DNA of 48,340 nt from Anaerolineae bacterium (GCA_022843385.1 JALHNT010000048.1:6411-54750), one strand, 5' to 3'. Shown: positions 33,981 to 43,417, numbered from the stretch's first letter. A program made the numbers and translations. Notes: generated from the sequence alone by a model not told the origin.

Positions 33981-34460
33981 TCATTCGCTCGATTCGAGCA
34001 TCCCGCTATAGACCGATGGAGTTGAGTCCGGGATGACCGTCGCACCGCAAATCTTGTTGTAGAAGTCAATTGGCCCAACGCCGCCAATGATGCCATAACC
34101 GTAGCCTTGGGCATACATGTCGTGCAGGCAGGCCAGCAGCAGCGCCGCTCCAGTGCCGCGCCCCCGTGTGATTTCGCTCACGCCCATCGGCCCAAAGAAG
34201 CCTTTGGCCGTGGTATCGTAACAACTGAAGCCTACCAGTTTCTGGCCCTCCACCGCCACCCAGCAGGATACCGGCATTCGGCTCATGGCGGCGTCGCACT
34301 CGCTGACCCAGGTGTCGTAGAAGTGCTGGCGAATCCAATCCAGAATATGATGCTTTTCTGGAGGGATCGCCCGCCGAATGGTGATGCCGTGTTCGGTCTG
34401 CTGCTGCATCACGGGTGTCAGGGGCGGAAGCTGATAGAGTTTAACCAGCATGTCTGTCAT
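33981..34460 (-). CDS. GNAT N-acetyltransferase
   Basis: A 159-residue acetyltransferase. The acetyl-CoA motif is GVSEITRGRGTGAALLLACLHDMYAQGYGYGIIGG, and FYNKICGATVI closes the fold. Of three nearby ATGs I prefer that at 34460, which has AAAGG about 10 nt upstream; the frame opens at 34469. No partner gene adjoins it: the next gene on its left is an independent SDR and the gap to the right leads to dnaJ on the other strand. Substrate unknown. Confidence 0.85.
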   Translation of the reverse strand: MTDMLVKLYQLPPLTPVMQQQTEHGITIRRAIPPEKHHILDWIRQHFYDTWVSECDAAMSRMPVSCWVAVEGQKLVGFSCYDTTAKGFFGPMGVSEITRGRGTGAALLLACLHDMYAQGYGYGIIGGVGPIDFYNKICGATVIPDSTPSVYSGMLESSE

Positions 34461-34728
34461 CGTAACCATACCTTTATCGTCAAGCTAACTACCTTGATTG
34501 TAGAACCCGGCCTCGCCTTGCGCTATCGGCGTGGACTCGGCTTGTTTTGACGTCGGTAGGCCAACCCGAAATCTGCTACAATCAACCCAATGCCGCCTAC
34601 ATCAATGTTGTGTAAGAATCGGCGGGCATCAGTTGACCCATGTGCCTGTCCCTCATACAATGGGAATAGAAAACAAACCGTATCGTAACGCCGTGCCTTC
34701 CCCGGCGCGGCCGTAAAGGCAAGACTTC

Positions 34729-35628
34729 ATGGCAAGCAGCAAAGACTATTATAAGATTCTGGGTGTCGAAAAAAGTGCCGATGAAAAGACCATCAAGGCT
34801 GCCTTTCGCAAGAAAGCCAAAGAGTCACACCCGGACGCCAACCCCAATAATCCCAACGCCGAAGCGCGCTTCAAGGAAGTGAACGAGGCGTATGAAGTGT
34901 TGAGCGACCCCGACAAGCGCTCGATGTATGACCGGTTCGGCACTGCCAACCCACAGGGCATCCCCACTGGCGGGCGTTATCCCGGTGGCAATACCGATTT
35001 CGGCGAGGCTGGTTCCTTCGGCGATCTGTTCGAGTCGATCTTCGGTGGCTTCAGCCGTACCAGCACCCGCGGGCGTGGCAATGTTCAGGAAGGGGCATTC
35101 CGCACCAACGTCCGTCCCAAAGGACAGGACATCGAGCAACCGGTGACGATCAGCCTGCGCGAGGCTTACGCTGGCGCAACCCGCATCATCAACATCGGCG
35201 GACGACGGCTGGAAGCCCGCATCCCGGTCGGCGCGACAAATGGCACCCGCGTCCGTCTGAGCGGCGAGGGCAGCCCCGGTTTCAGCGGTGGCCCCGCCGG
35301 CGACCTGTATCTGATCATCGAGGTCGAGCCGGATGACCAGTTCGAGCGCGATGGCAACGATCTCAAGACCGAAGTCAAGGTCGATATGTTCACTGCCCTG
35401 CTGGGCGGTGAGGTCGAAGTTCCCACGCTGGAACGCACCGTCAAACTGCGCATTCCGCCTGGCACGCAGTCTGGGCGACGTTTCCGCCTGACGGGTAAGG
35501 GGATGCCGATCCTGAACAACAAAGCCATGACGGGCGATCTCTATGCCCGCATCCTGGTGATGGTGCCGGAAAACCTGACGGCGGAGCAGCGCCAACTGGT
35601 GGAACGGCTGCGCGACTCGCTTCGTTGA
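34729..35628 (+). CDS. cbpA: DnaJ-family co-chaperone, CbpA type
   Basis: A 299-residue Hsp40. The J domain spans 5-70 with His34-Pro35-Asp36 (ESHPDAN) that stimulates DnaK ATPase. A short Gly/Phe linker follows (FEAGSF-like, FGGFSR). No CxxCxGxG zinc repeats are present, so it is the CbpA/DjlA-like class B form. Residues about 135-299 are the two client-binding beta domains (EQPVTISLREAYAGATR, RIPPGTQSGRRFRLTGKGMP). No CIRCE operator was seen upstream; AAGGC precedes the ATG. Confidence 0.93.
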   Translation: MASSKDYYKILGVEKSADEKTIKAAFRKKAKESHPDANPNNPNAEARFKEVNEAYEVLSDPDKRSMYDRFGTANPQGIPTGGRYPGGNTDFGEAGSFGDLFESIFGGFSRTSTRGRGNVQEGAFRTNVRPKGQDIEQPVTISLREAYAGATRIINIGGRRLEARIPVGATNGTRVRLSGEGSPGFSGGPAGDLYLIIEVEPDDQFERDGNDLKTEVKVDMFTALLGGEVEVPTLERTVKLRIPPGTQSGRRFRLTGKGMPILNNKAMTGDLYARILVMVPENLTAEQRQLVERLRDSLR

Positions 35629-35642
35629 GATGACAATTCAAT

Positions 35643-35668
35643 AGGGGTAGATGAGCGCATCTGCCCCT
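35643..35668 (+). terminator. Hairpin after cbpA
   Basis: AGGGGTAGATG-agcg-CATCTGCCCCT, an 11-bp stem with one G-T pair, starts 15 nt past the stop. It belongs to the AGGGG/CCCCT hairpin family and has no T-run. Confidence 0.6.
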
Positions 35669-35787
35669 GCCCGAGTCAATATTCGCAGCCAATTGATTGC
35701 CACATCGGGATCGATTCAGGTGCTCAGGATGTTGCCATTAACCTGAGAATGCGCTTAATTTTTGGCAGTTTTACCCCAACCCGCTTT

Positions 35788-35816
35788 TTGACATCTCCTT
35801 TATAGTACGGTAGACT
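35788..35816 (+). promoter_or_regulatory. Predicted sigma-70 promoter of the aap operon
   Basis: TTGACA (35788-35793) is a perfect -35 box; TAGACT (35811-35816) fits 4 of 6 positions of a -10 box, and the spacer is 17 nt. It lies about 90 nt before the aapJ start. Confidence 0.6.
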
Positions 35817-35907
35817 GCCCAATAGAGGTAGCCATTCGTTCAATAACCATTGAAGACCATCGGCTGCACTGTATTCTCTGTGTGAAAAAACTTGAAGGAG
35901 AGGTTCC

Positions 35908-36954
35908 ATGCTTCGACGTTTAGCGGTTCTTTTGGTATTGATGGCGGTACTGCTCAGCCTTTTCAGCGTGGCAGTGGCGCAGGATCAGCCGGTCACCGTT
36001 GGGCCGATCACCCAGCGCATCATTGATCGTGGCTCGCTGATCTGCGGTGTTCATCCGGGTCTGGCGGGCTTTGGCATCGTCAACGACGCCGGTGAATATG
36101 AAGGCTTCGATGTCGATTTCTGCCGCGCCGTAGCTGCGGCCATCCTGGGCGATGCCCAGGCGGTTGAATTCCGTCCGCTGGAAGCAGCCCAGCGCCAGGC
36201 AGCCATCCAGTCGGAAGAAGTCGATATGATGTCGCGCAACACCACCTGGACCTTCAGCCGCGACGCCACCTGGGGCGCGACCTTCGGCCCGACCGTCTTC
36301 TATGATGGACAGGGTCTGGCCGTCCGCACCGAGAGCGGCATCACCACCATCGAAGAACTCGATGGCCTGACCATCTGCGTCCAGAGCGGCACCACCACCG
36401 AACTCAACCTGGCCGATGCCTTCCGCGCACGTGGCCTGAGCTACACCCCGCAGGTGTTCGCTGAAGCCGACCCGACCTGGTCTGCTTTCGTCGAAGGTCG
36501 CTGCGATGCCTTCACCACCGATAAGAGTGGTATCGCCGCCTACCGCGCCACCTCGCCCAATCCGTCGGACTTCACCATCCTCGACATCACGTTGAGCAAG
36601 GAACCGCTGGGCCCGCTCTCGCCCCAGTCGGATGCCCAGTTCGCCGACATCATCCGCTGGACGCTGTTTGCCCTGATCCAGGCGGAAGAATTTGGCATCA
36701 CCAGCCAGAACATCGATGAATTCATCGGCAGCGAAGACCCGGCCATTCAGCGTTTCCTCGGCCAGGGCGACAACCCCGGTGGCACACTCTACGGTCTGGC
36801 GAAGGACTTCACGGTCAACGTCATCCGTCAGGTGGGCAACTACGGCGAAATCTTTGATCGCAACCTCGGTCCGGATACGCCATTCGGCCTGGCGCGCGGT
36901 CTCAACGCCCTGTGGACTGACGGCGGTCTGATGTACTCACCGCCCTTCCGCTAG
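35908..36954 (+). CDS. aapJ: General L-amino-acid ABC transporter binding protein
   Basis: A secreted binding protein of 348 residues. A signal peptide (LAVLLVLMAVLLSLFSVAVAQ) is cleaved after AVA. The family pattern is close to AapJ/BztA: RGSLICGVHPGLAGFGIVND, EYEGFDVDFCRAVAAAILGD, SRNTTWTFSRDATWGATFGPTVFYDGQG, and the end FGLARGLNALWTDGGLMYSPPFR. These proteins bind several L-amino acids. GAAGGAGAGG lies before the ATG. It leads the aapJQM cluster, with a strong hairpin between it and aapQ. Confidence 0.94.
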   Translation: MLRRLAVLLVLMAVLLSLFSVAVAQDQPVTVGPITQRIIDRGSLICGVHPGLAGFGIVNDAGEYEGFDVDFCRAVAAAILGDAQAVEFRPLEAAQRQAAIQSEEVDMMSRNTTWTFSRDATWGATFGPTVFYDGQGLAVRTESGITTIEELDGLTICVQSGTTTELNLADAFRARGLSYTPQVFAEADPTWSAFVEGRCDAFTTDKSGIAAYRATSPNPSDFTILDITLSKEPLGPLSPQSDAQFADIIRWTLFALIQAEEFGITSQNIDEFIGSEDPAIQRFLGQGDNPGGTLYGLAKDFTVNVIRQVGNYGEIFDRNLGPDTPFGLARGLNALWTDGGLMYSPPFR

Positions 36955-36974
36955 AGCGCAGCGCTTTCTCACAC

Positions 36975-37004
36975 GCAGGGGCGATCCACCGGGGTCGCCC
37001 CTGC
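36975..37004 (+). repeat. Hairpin between aapJ and aapQ
   Basis: GCAGGGGCGATCC/GGGTCGCCCCTGC, a 13-bp stem with one G-T pair and a 4-base loop, starts 21 nt after the aapJ stop. It can protect aapJ mRNA from decay and reduce read-through into the permeases, giving excess binding protein. It is of the same family as 35643. Confidence 0.7.
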
Positions 37005-37048
37005 TCATGTTATCCTTGCACGTGCTTATTCGCCTGATCTGATCGCCC

Positions 37049-38428
37049 ATGAATGTTTCACCCCTGAAAAGTCAGATGCCGGCCTTCCTGCGCGATGTCC
37101 GCGTCCTGTCGGCCATTGCCCAGATCATCGCCGTCTTCGTGGTCGTCGCGCTTCTGGGCGCTTTGTTCTCCTCGATCCTGACCAACCTGGCCGCCAATAA
37201 CCTGACGCCCAACCTCGGCTTTTTGTCGGATCGAGCCGGCTTCGACATCAGCAATGCCCCCACCTGGTACACCTCCGACAGCCAGTACTGGACGGCCTTC
37301 CAGGTCGGCATGATGAACTCTCTGCGCATCATCCTGCTCGGTCTGGTGCTGACCACTGTCCTCGGCGTGATGATCGGCATCTTCCTCCTCAGCAGCAACT
37401 GGCTGGTGCGGACGATTGCCCGCCTGTATGTCGAACTGGTGCGCAACACGCCGCTGCTGATCCAGCTCTTCATCTGGTATTTTGTGGTCATGTTCTCGCT
37501 GCCGGATTTCCGGAATGCGGTGGTCTCGTTCCCGTCAGAAGGCGTGCTGCCGCTGGCCGGCGCGCGGCTGGAAATCTATCCGCTGATGCTGGCGAGTGTG
37601 CGCGGTTTCGTCTTCCCGGAACTGGTGGCGACGCCGTCCACCGCCATCTGGTTGGTTGGGATTGTGATCGCGCTGCTGATCGCGCTGGGGCTGTGGATTT
37701 ATCTGGGCAAGCAGACCGAGCTGACTGGCAAACCCTATCCCCGCCTCCAGATCACCGTTGCGCTGCTGCTGCTGGCCGTCGTCGGGGGTTGGCTGGTGGC
37801 GCTGCTGCTGGGTCGTCCGCCGGAGACCGTTACCTTCACCCGGCAGGATGGCACTGAAGCGACGCTGCCGCTGGCTGAAGCCTGGGTCGAGTGGCGTGAT
37901 GTCCCTGGCACCGAGGAACTTCAAGCGGCTACTGTCCGTGAGCCGCTGCACATCCTGCTGCCGCGCCAGAATATTAACCGTGCCGGCTTCGCCACTGGTC
38001 TCATCAGCGGCAGCGAAATCCCGCCGGAATACATGGCGCTCCTGATCGGTCTGGTCGTCTATACCGCTGGCTTCATCGCCGAAATTGTGCGCGCCGGCAT
38101 CCTGGCGGTGCCGCGTGGGCAGCTTGAAGCCTCGCGGGCGCTGGGGTTGACCACCACCCAGTTGCTGACGATGATCGTGCTGCCGCAAGCCCTGCGCGTC
38201 ATCATCCCGCCGCTGGGCAACCAGTACCTCAACCTGTCGAAGAACTCCAGCCTGGCGACCGCCATCGCCTATGCCGATGTCTTCTTCGTCACCCAGACCA
38301 TCATGAACCAGTCCGGCCAATCGGTGACCGGCATCCTGATGATTATGGCCTTCTATCTGGTCATCAGCCTGACGATTGCGCTCATCACCAATATCGCTAA
38401 CCGCCGCTTCCGCATTGTGACACGGTAA
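37049..38428 (+). CDS. aapQ: Amino-acid ABC transporter permease, AapQ type
   Basis: A 459-residue inner-membrane permease. An N-terminal helix (about 21-45), an external loop with FDISNAPTWY, and LYVELVRNTPLLIQLFIWYFV are typical of AapQ/BztB. The EAA loop is AVPRGQLEASRALGLTT (about 353-369). It is longer than usual because of a second helix pair (200-255) and an external strand segment VTFTRQDGTEATLPLAEAWVEW (261-282). No Shine-Dalgarno is obvious. The aapM start follows 5 nt after the stop. Confidence 0.93.
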   Translation: MNVSPLKSQMPAFLRDVRVLSAIAQIIAVFVVVALLGALFSSILTNLAANNLTPNLGFLSDRAGFDISNAPTWYTSDSQYWTAFQVGMMNSLRIILLGLVLTTVLGVMIGIFLLSSNWLVRTIARLYVELVRNTPLLIQLFIWYFVVMFSLPDFRNAVVSFPSEGVLPLAGARLEIYPLMLASVRGFVFPELVATPSTAIWLVGIVIALLIALGLWIYLGKQTELTGKPYPRLQITVALLLLAVVGGWLVALLLGRPPETVTFTRQDGTEATLPLAEAWVEWRDVPGTEELQAATVREPLHILLPRQNINRAGFATGLISGSEIPPEYMALLIGLVVYTAGFIAEIVRAGILAVPRGQLEASRALGLTTTQLLTMIVLPQALRVIIPPLGNQYLNLSKNSSLATAIAYADVFFVTQTIMNQSGQSVTGILMIMAFYLVISLTIALITNIANRRFRIVTR

Positions 38429-38433
38429 CGCCT

Positions 38434-40476
38434 ATGGCAAGCCTACCCGACTCGCGTCCGTTCCAACCCGTCGTCAATTATGACGAGCCGCCGGTCAAGC
38501 CACCGCCTATCAGTGAGGTCGGTGTACTGGGCTGGCTGCGCAAGAATCTGTTCAGCTCGGTCTTCGATACGATTGTCACCCTCATCAGCGCGGTCATCGT
38601 GGTCGGCGGGCTGACCGGCTTCATCGGCTGGGCGGTGCAGCAGGCTAATTGGTTCGCCATCACCTTCAACTTCCGCCTCTACATGGTCGGACGTTATCCT
38701 CAGGAAGATGAATGGCGGGTTCAGATCGTGCTATTGGTGATGGCCTTCACGGTGGGCATGGCCTTCGCCGCCTTCAGCCGCCTTCGCCGCAGCCTGCTGA
38801 TCGCCCTGGTGGTGATCGTGGCGCTCTTGTTCCTGCTGCCGATAGTCATCCGCGCCATCGCCCCACTGCCCTATAACTATTTCACTGCCGCCAATATCGA
38901 TATTCCCCTCAGCGGCACCGATGTCCTGGCACCGAACCGTCAGTTGGCCTTCATCGGACGCGCCGGCGAATCGATCACGATTCAGGTCAGCCCGACGACC
39001 ACCGATGCGGCTGTGGCCGGACTGAATGGTTTCGTCGATGATTACACCAACCAACTGCGGAATATCGCTGAGGATCGGTTTGAGAATCAGACACGGCTGG
39101 ACGAGATCAACGGTGCCCTCGCCAGTGATCTGCTCACCCCCGGTCAGCGCAGCCGCCTGACCATCCAGCAAGAGCGCATCACCGTGCCGGACTCGGTGGC
39201 GGAAACCTTCGCCCTCAATCAGGGGGCGGTACAGCTCCGCATCCTCGACGGGGCCAACCTGGATACGGTGGTGGCCGAAGGGTTGCTCGATACGAGTTCC
39301 AGCGCCTTGACCTTCACCCTGCCCGCCGATGGCTGGTATGTGCTGGAAAAAGAAGTCCAATCCGAAACCAACAGCGCTGTCATGCTCCAGACAACCGGCA
39401 TCTACCCGCTGCTGGAACGCACCGTCAGCGCTGAGGGCGAGGGTGCCACTGGCAGCGTTTCAGAATACGCCCGCATGACTGATGGCTTCACCATCGGCAC
39501 CGCCCGCCCGGAGACGCCCGAAGGCCGCAACATCCCGATGAACACCATCATCGACAACGCCTATCGCGGGTCGCGCAGCTTCACCGAGTATCTCAGCCTG
39601 TTCGTCGGGCCGTTCTTCGCCCAGATCAGCGTTGGGGCACTGGCAGTGGTAGCGCTCTTCATCCTGGCCTATTTCATCGGGCGCATCCTCGATCAACGTC
39701 TGTCGCCGGTCGAAGACTTCAGCCGCACTTCGCGCCGCCTGGCGGTCTGGCTGCTGGCGGCCTCGCCGGTGCTGATGTTCCTGTTCATCTACGGCCTGGG
39801 GAATCTCCTGCCGTTGACCAACCCGGCGCGCTGGGGCGGTCTGATGCTGACCGGCCTGCTGACCATCAGCGGCATCATTCTGTCGTTCCCGCTGGGAATC
39901 CTGCTGGCGCTGGGGCGGCGCAGCCACTACCCGGCCATCAGCGCCATCTGTACCGGCTACATTGAACTCGTTCGCGGCGTCCCGCTCATCAGCATTTTGT
40001 TCATGGCCTTCCTGCTGGTGCCGCTGGTCAACCCCGACCTCAAGGAGACGCCCGGCGTCTTCCGCGCCATCATCGGCATCGTGCTGTTCGAGGCGGCCTA
40101 TCTGGCGGAGAATATTCGCGGCGGTCTACAGACCATCCCGCCGGGGCAGATCGAGGCGGCTAAAGCGCTGGGGCTGAACGGCGTCCAGATCACGCTGCAA
40201 ATCACCCTGCCGCAGGCGTTGCGTACCGTCATCCCGGCGCTCGTCGGTCAGTTCATCGCCTTGTTCATGGATACCACGCTGGTGACGATTGTCGGCCTGC
40301 TCGACCTGACCGGCATCGGTCGCAACGTCGTCAATCAGACCGAGTTCCTGGGGCTGCGACCGGAGATTTTCACCTTCCTGCTGATCCTGTACTTCATCGG
40401 CAGCTACACCATGTCGCTCATCAGCCGTCGCATCGAAGCCACCGGCTCCGGCAAGGCGCTGGCGCGGCGGATATAA
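38434..40476 (+). CDS. aapM: Amino-acid ABC transporter permease, AapM type, with large insert
   Basis: A 680-residue permease, where relatives are about 380-430. Helices at about 43-66, 97-113 and 121-140 precede an insert at about 145-390 that should lie outside the membrane. The insert has a beta-rich start (LAFIGRAGESITIQVSP), a coiled stretch (QLRNIAEDRFENQTRLDEING) and a second beta part (LTFTLPADGWYVLEKEV). The permease core resumes at 398; YIELVRGVPLISILFMAF and IPPGQIEAAKALGLNG (EAA loop) are typical. Insert function is unknown; it could contact AapJ. No AapP ATPase gene follows. Confidence 0.92.
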   Translation: MASLPDSRPFQPVVNYDEPPVKPPPISEVGVLGWLRKNLFSSVFDTIVTLISAVIVVGGLTGFIGWAVQQANWFAITFNFRLYMVGRYPQEDEWRVQIVLLVMAFTVGMAFAAFSRLRRSLLIALVVIVALLFLLPIVIRAIAPLPYNYFTAANIDIPLSGTDVLAPNRQLAFIGRAGESITIQVSPTTTDAAVAGLNGFVDDYTNQLRNIAEDRFENQTRLDEINGALASDLLTPGQRSRLTIQQERITVPDSVAETFALNQGAVQLRILDGANLDTVVAEGLLDTSSSALTFTLPADGWYVLEKEVQSETNSAVMLQTTGIYPLLERTVSAEGEGATGSVSEYARMTDGFTIGTARPETPEGRNIPMNTIIDNAYRGSRSFTEYLSLFVGPFFAQISVGALAVVALFILAYFIGRILDQRLSPVEDFSRTSRRLAVWLLAASPVLMFLFIYGLGNLLPLTNPARWGGLMLTGLLTISGIILSFPLGILLALGRRSHYPAISAICTGYIELVRGVPLISILFMAFLLVPLVNPDLKETPGVFRAIIGIVLFEAAYLAENIRGGLQTIPPGQIEAAKALGLNGVQITLQITLPQALRTVIPALVGQFIALFMDTTLVTIVGLLDLTGIGRNVVNQTEFLGLRPEIFTFLLILYFIGSYTMSLISRRIEATGSGKALARRI

Positions 40477-40560
40477 ATCGTCAGCGGCTTGTCGCAACAG
40501 GACTCACCTTACATGAGTTGAAAAAACAACGGCGTTGGGTGTTTACTGAAGAAGGTTGGT

Positions 40561-40590
40561 CGTAGAGGCGATGCGTGAGCCGCCTCTACG
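40561..40590. repeat. TAGAGGCG hairpin
   Basis: CGTAGAGGCG and CGCCTCTACG, 10-bp perfect arms around 10 nt, lie in the 165-bp gap between aapM and the opposing lipoprotein gene. Being between convergent genes, it can end both transcripts. Confidence 0.7.
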
Positions 40591-40641
40591 AGAGAAAACT
40601 CAACAGTCATTCAAGGCTGTCGCGACTGCGATCAGACGGTG

Positions 40642-41070
40642 TCAGCCACAAACCTTCCAGCCATTCTCGTTGAGCATCTTGTAGGTCGTCGAGGGGAACG
40701 GTGCCTCATTGACGGCTCCGTTGACATTCACCTTCAGATTGCCGGCGATAACGACCTCGGCATTATTACCGCTCTCGTTCTGCACCGTGAAGGTCAGTCC
40801 GGTCAGATCCAGAGTGGCGCCCAATTGGTCATAGGTCGACTTGATTGCATCCCCAGCCTGGGTGATTCCGCTTCGCACGCTTTCATCCACGGTGCTGCAC
40901 AGCATGGCGGCCAGATCGCCCTCACCTGTCATCATGGCTGTAAAGAACTGCCGCGCCGCATCCGCCGCACTGCCCCCGCTGGTGCTGGCTGCCGGAGCAC
41001 CCCCACCGCACCCTGCCAGCATCACCATCACTACCAGCGCCAGCAGACTGCCCCGTAACAAGCTGTTCAT
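40642..41070 (-). CDS. Small lipoprotein (DUF4878-like)
   Basis: A 142-residue lipoprotein. The signal peptide ends in a lipobox LAGC, followed by a Gly/Ala/Ser linker. The mature domain begins AADAARQFFTAMMTGEGDLAAMLC and contains strands LTGLTFTVQNESGNNAEVVIAGNLKVNVNG, an NTF2-like/DUF4878 layout. The ATG at 41070 has GGAG at 7 nt; a GTG one codon upstream is less likely. A lone gene convergent with aapM. Function unknown. Confidence 0.85.
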   Translation of the reverse strand: MNSLLRGSLLALVVMVMLAGCGGGAPAASTSGGSAADAARQFFTAMMTGEGDLAAMLCSTVDESVRSGITQAGDAIKSTYDQLGATLDLTGLTFTVQNESGNNAEVVIAGNLKVNVNGAVNEAPFPSTTYKMLNENGWKVCG

Positions 41071-41194
41071 CACGTGTCTCCTCGTGTGTGGAAAATAGGG
41101 TGGTTTAATATCACCCCCTTTGTAGCATAAGGGAAATTCGATACATCAAACAACCCGACTTCTTACCTATCGAGCCATTTCGTCGAACGAGGCT

Positions 41195-41200
41195 TATAAT
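41195..41200 (+). promoter_or_regulatory. Consensus -10 box upstream of glgX
   Basis: A perfect TATAAT lies 49 nt before the glgX start. No good -35 box is seen at 16-18 nt spacing, so the promoter may depend on an activator or another sigma factor. Confidence 0.45.
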
Positions 41201-41249
41201 AGAAACATCAGGGTATACATCCGTACCCGGCTAACGAAAGGCGTGGACA

Positions 41250-43322
41250 ATGGTCAAACGCCGACTTGACACCCTGCCCGGTCAGAGCTTCCCTATCGGC
41301 GCGACGATGACCGCCGAGGGCGTCAACTTCTGTGTCTTCTCCAAGAACTGCCATCAGGTCGAACTGCACTTGTTTGACCGCGCCGAAGATGGCGCACCCT
41401 CCCGTGTCATCCCATTCGATCCGCGTCTGAACCGCACCTTCTACTACTGGCATATCACCGTTCCCGGGGTGCAGCCGGGACAGCTCTATGGCTACCGTGT
41501 CGATGGCCCCTTCGCGCCGGAGAAGGGGTATCGCTTCGATGGCTCCAAACTACTGCTCGATCCCTATGCCCGCGCCGTCGCGCTCGGATCTGGCTATGAC
41601 CGGGCTGCGGCTGCCCGCCCCGGCAACAACGCCGCCTATGCCCCCAAAGCCGTTGTGGTTGACCCCAGTCGTTATGACTGGCAGGGAGATCGTCCACTGC
41701 GCCATCCCTACAGCCAGACCGTGATCTATGAGCTGCATGTCGGCGGTTTCACCCGTCACCCCAGCGCCGGACTCCCCAATCATCTGCGCGGCACGTATGC
41801 CGGGCTGATCGAAAAAATTCCCTATCTGAAACAGTTGGGCATCTCAGCCGTTGAGCTTCTGCCAGTGCAGCAATTCGATGCCCAGGATGCGCCGCACGGC
41901 AACAACTACTGGGGTTACAGTCCGATGGCCTTCTTTGCCCCGCACGCGGTCTATGCGTCCCGCAGCGATCATCAAGGCGCAGTCGATGAATTCCGTGATA
42001 TGGTGCGGGCGCTACACGCGGCGAACATCGAAGTCATCCTCGATGTCGTCTTCAACCACACTCATGAGGGCGATCATCGTGGCCCGACCGTTTCGATGCG
42101 CGGCTTCGAGAATCGCGCTTACTACATGCTGGAATCCAACCCGGCCTACTATGCCAATTACAGCGGCTGCGGCAATACCCTCAACGGCAACCAGTCCATC
42201 GTCCGGCGTCTGATTATGGACTGCCTGCGCTACTGGGTGCGCGAGATGCACGTCGATGGCTTCCGCTTCGATCTGGCCTCGGTGCTGGCCCGTGACGAAT
42301 GGGGGCAGCCGTTGCGCAGCCCGCCGATTTTGTGGGAGATCGAGTCGGAGCCGGTGCTGGCTGGCACCAAGATCATCGCCGAAGCCTGGGACGCCGGCGG
42401 TCTGTATCAGGTCGGGACATTCATCGGGGATCGCTGGGCCGAGTGGAATGGCCGCTACCGCGATGACATCCGCCGCTTCATCAAAGGGGATCGCAACACC
42501 GTCGGCGCGCTGGCTGCCCGCATCAGCGCCAGCCCGGATTTCTACACCCGGCTGGATCGTGACCCCAACCGCAGCATCAACTTCGTCACCTGTCACGATG
42601 GCTTCACCCTCAATGATCTGGTGTCGTATAACCACAAGCACAACGAAGCCAACGGCGAACAGAACCGCGATGGCACCGACGCTAATGCCAGTTGGAACTG
42701 TGGCGTCGAGGGCGAAACCGATGATCCTACGGTGGATGCGCTGCGGTTACAACAGATCAAGAACGCCCTGCTGATCCTGCTGGTGTCACAAGGGACGCCG
42801 ATGCTGCTGATGGGTGATGAAGTCCGCCGCACCCAACACGGCAACAACAACGCCTATGCTCAGGATAATGATCTGTCGTGGTTCAACTGGGACGCCCTGC
42901 GCAAAGAAGCCGGGCTGCTGCGTTATGTGCAGGGATTAATTGGTTTCACCCAATCGCTGAGCCTGTTCCGTGAGGAGATGTTCTGGAACGCACCGCAGGG
43001 ACGCTACACCACCCAGGTTAACTGGCATGGCACACACCTCGATCAGCCGGATTGGGGCGAGGACTCCCACAGCCTGGCCTTCACCATTTACACCGATCAG
43101 GACGCGGTGCATGTCCTGCTCAATGCCTACTGGGAACCGCTGACTTTTGATCTGCCTGGTCTGGTGAACGGACGGCGCTGGCACCGCATCGTCGATACCG
43201 CGCTGCCCTCGCCACAGGACTTCACCGCGCCGGATCAGTCTCCAGCGCTTGATGAGCCACGCTACTCCCTGGCGGCGCGCTCATCGGCGCTGCTGCTGGC
43301 ACGGCCCATCGCAGAACGCTGA
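41250..43322 (+). CDS. glgX: Glycogen debranching enzyme GlgX
   Basis: A 690-residue isoamylase-type GH13 enzyme that cuts alpha-1,6 branches of glycogen. A CBM48 domain spans about 15-100 (FPIGATMTAEGVNFCVFS, PGQLYGYRVDGPF). In the barrel, DVVFNH is region I, GFRFDLA holds nucleophile Asp341, IIAEAWD holds acid Glu378, and TCHD450 holds the third acid. NHKHNEANGEQNRDG is typical of GlgX. A short C-terminal beta domain ends the protein. AAAGGCG precedes the ATG. No other glycogen gene is adjacent. Confidence 0.95.
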   Translation: MVKRRLDTLPGQSFPIGATMTAEGVNFCVFSKNCHQVELHLFDRAEDGAPSRVIPFDPRLNRTFYYWHITVPGVQPGQLYGYRVDGPFAPEKGYRFDGSKLLLDPYARAVALGSGYDRAAAARPGNNAAYAPKAVVVDPSRYDWQGDRPLRHPYSQTVIYELHVGGFTRHPSAGLPNHLRGTYAGLIEKIPYLKQLGISAVELLPVQQFDAQDAPHGNNYWGYSPMAFFAPHAVYASRSDHQGAVDEFRDMVRALHAANIEVILDVVFNHTHEGDHRGPTVSMRGFENRAYYMLESNPAYYANYSGCGNTLNGNQSIVRRLIMDCLRYWVREMHVDGFRFDLASVLARDEWGQPLRSPPILWEIESEPVLAGTKIIAEAWDAGGLYQVGTFIGDRWAEWNGRYRDDIRRFIKGDRNTVGALAARISASPDFYTRLDRDPNRSINFVTCHDGFTLNDLVSYNHKHNEANGEQNRDGTDANASWNCGVEGETDDPTVDALRLQQIKNALLILLVSQGTPMLLMGDEVRRTQHGNNNAYAQDNDLSWFNWDALRKEAGLLRYVQGLIGFTQSLSLFREEMFWNAPQGRYTTQVNWHGTHLDQPDWGEDSHSLAFTIYTDQDAVHVLLNAYWEPLTFDLPGLVNGRRWHRIVDTALPSPQDFTAPDQSPALDEPRYSLAARSSALLLARPIAER

Positions 43323-43417
43323 CAGCGACGGTGCTCGACCCAGGATTGTCCCTGCCTGGCAAGAGTGCTATGCTAGGCGAATTGTCATCGAAGATGTCCA
43401 GCATCAGGTCGATTTTC

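Noticed and set aside
34461..34728. CIRCE heat-shock operator upstream of cbpA
   Set aside because: No TTAGCACTC-N9-GAGTGCTAA-like sequence was found in the gap.
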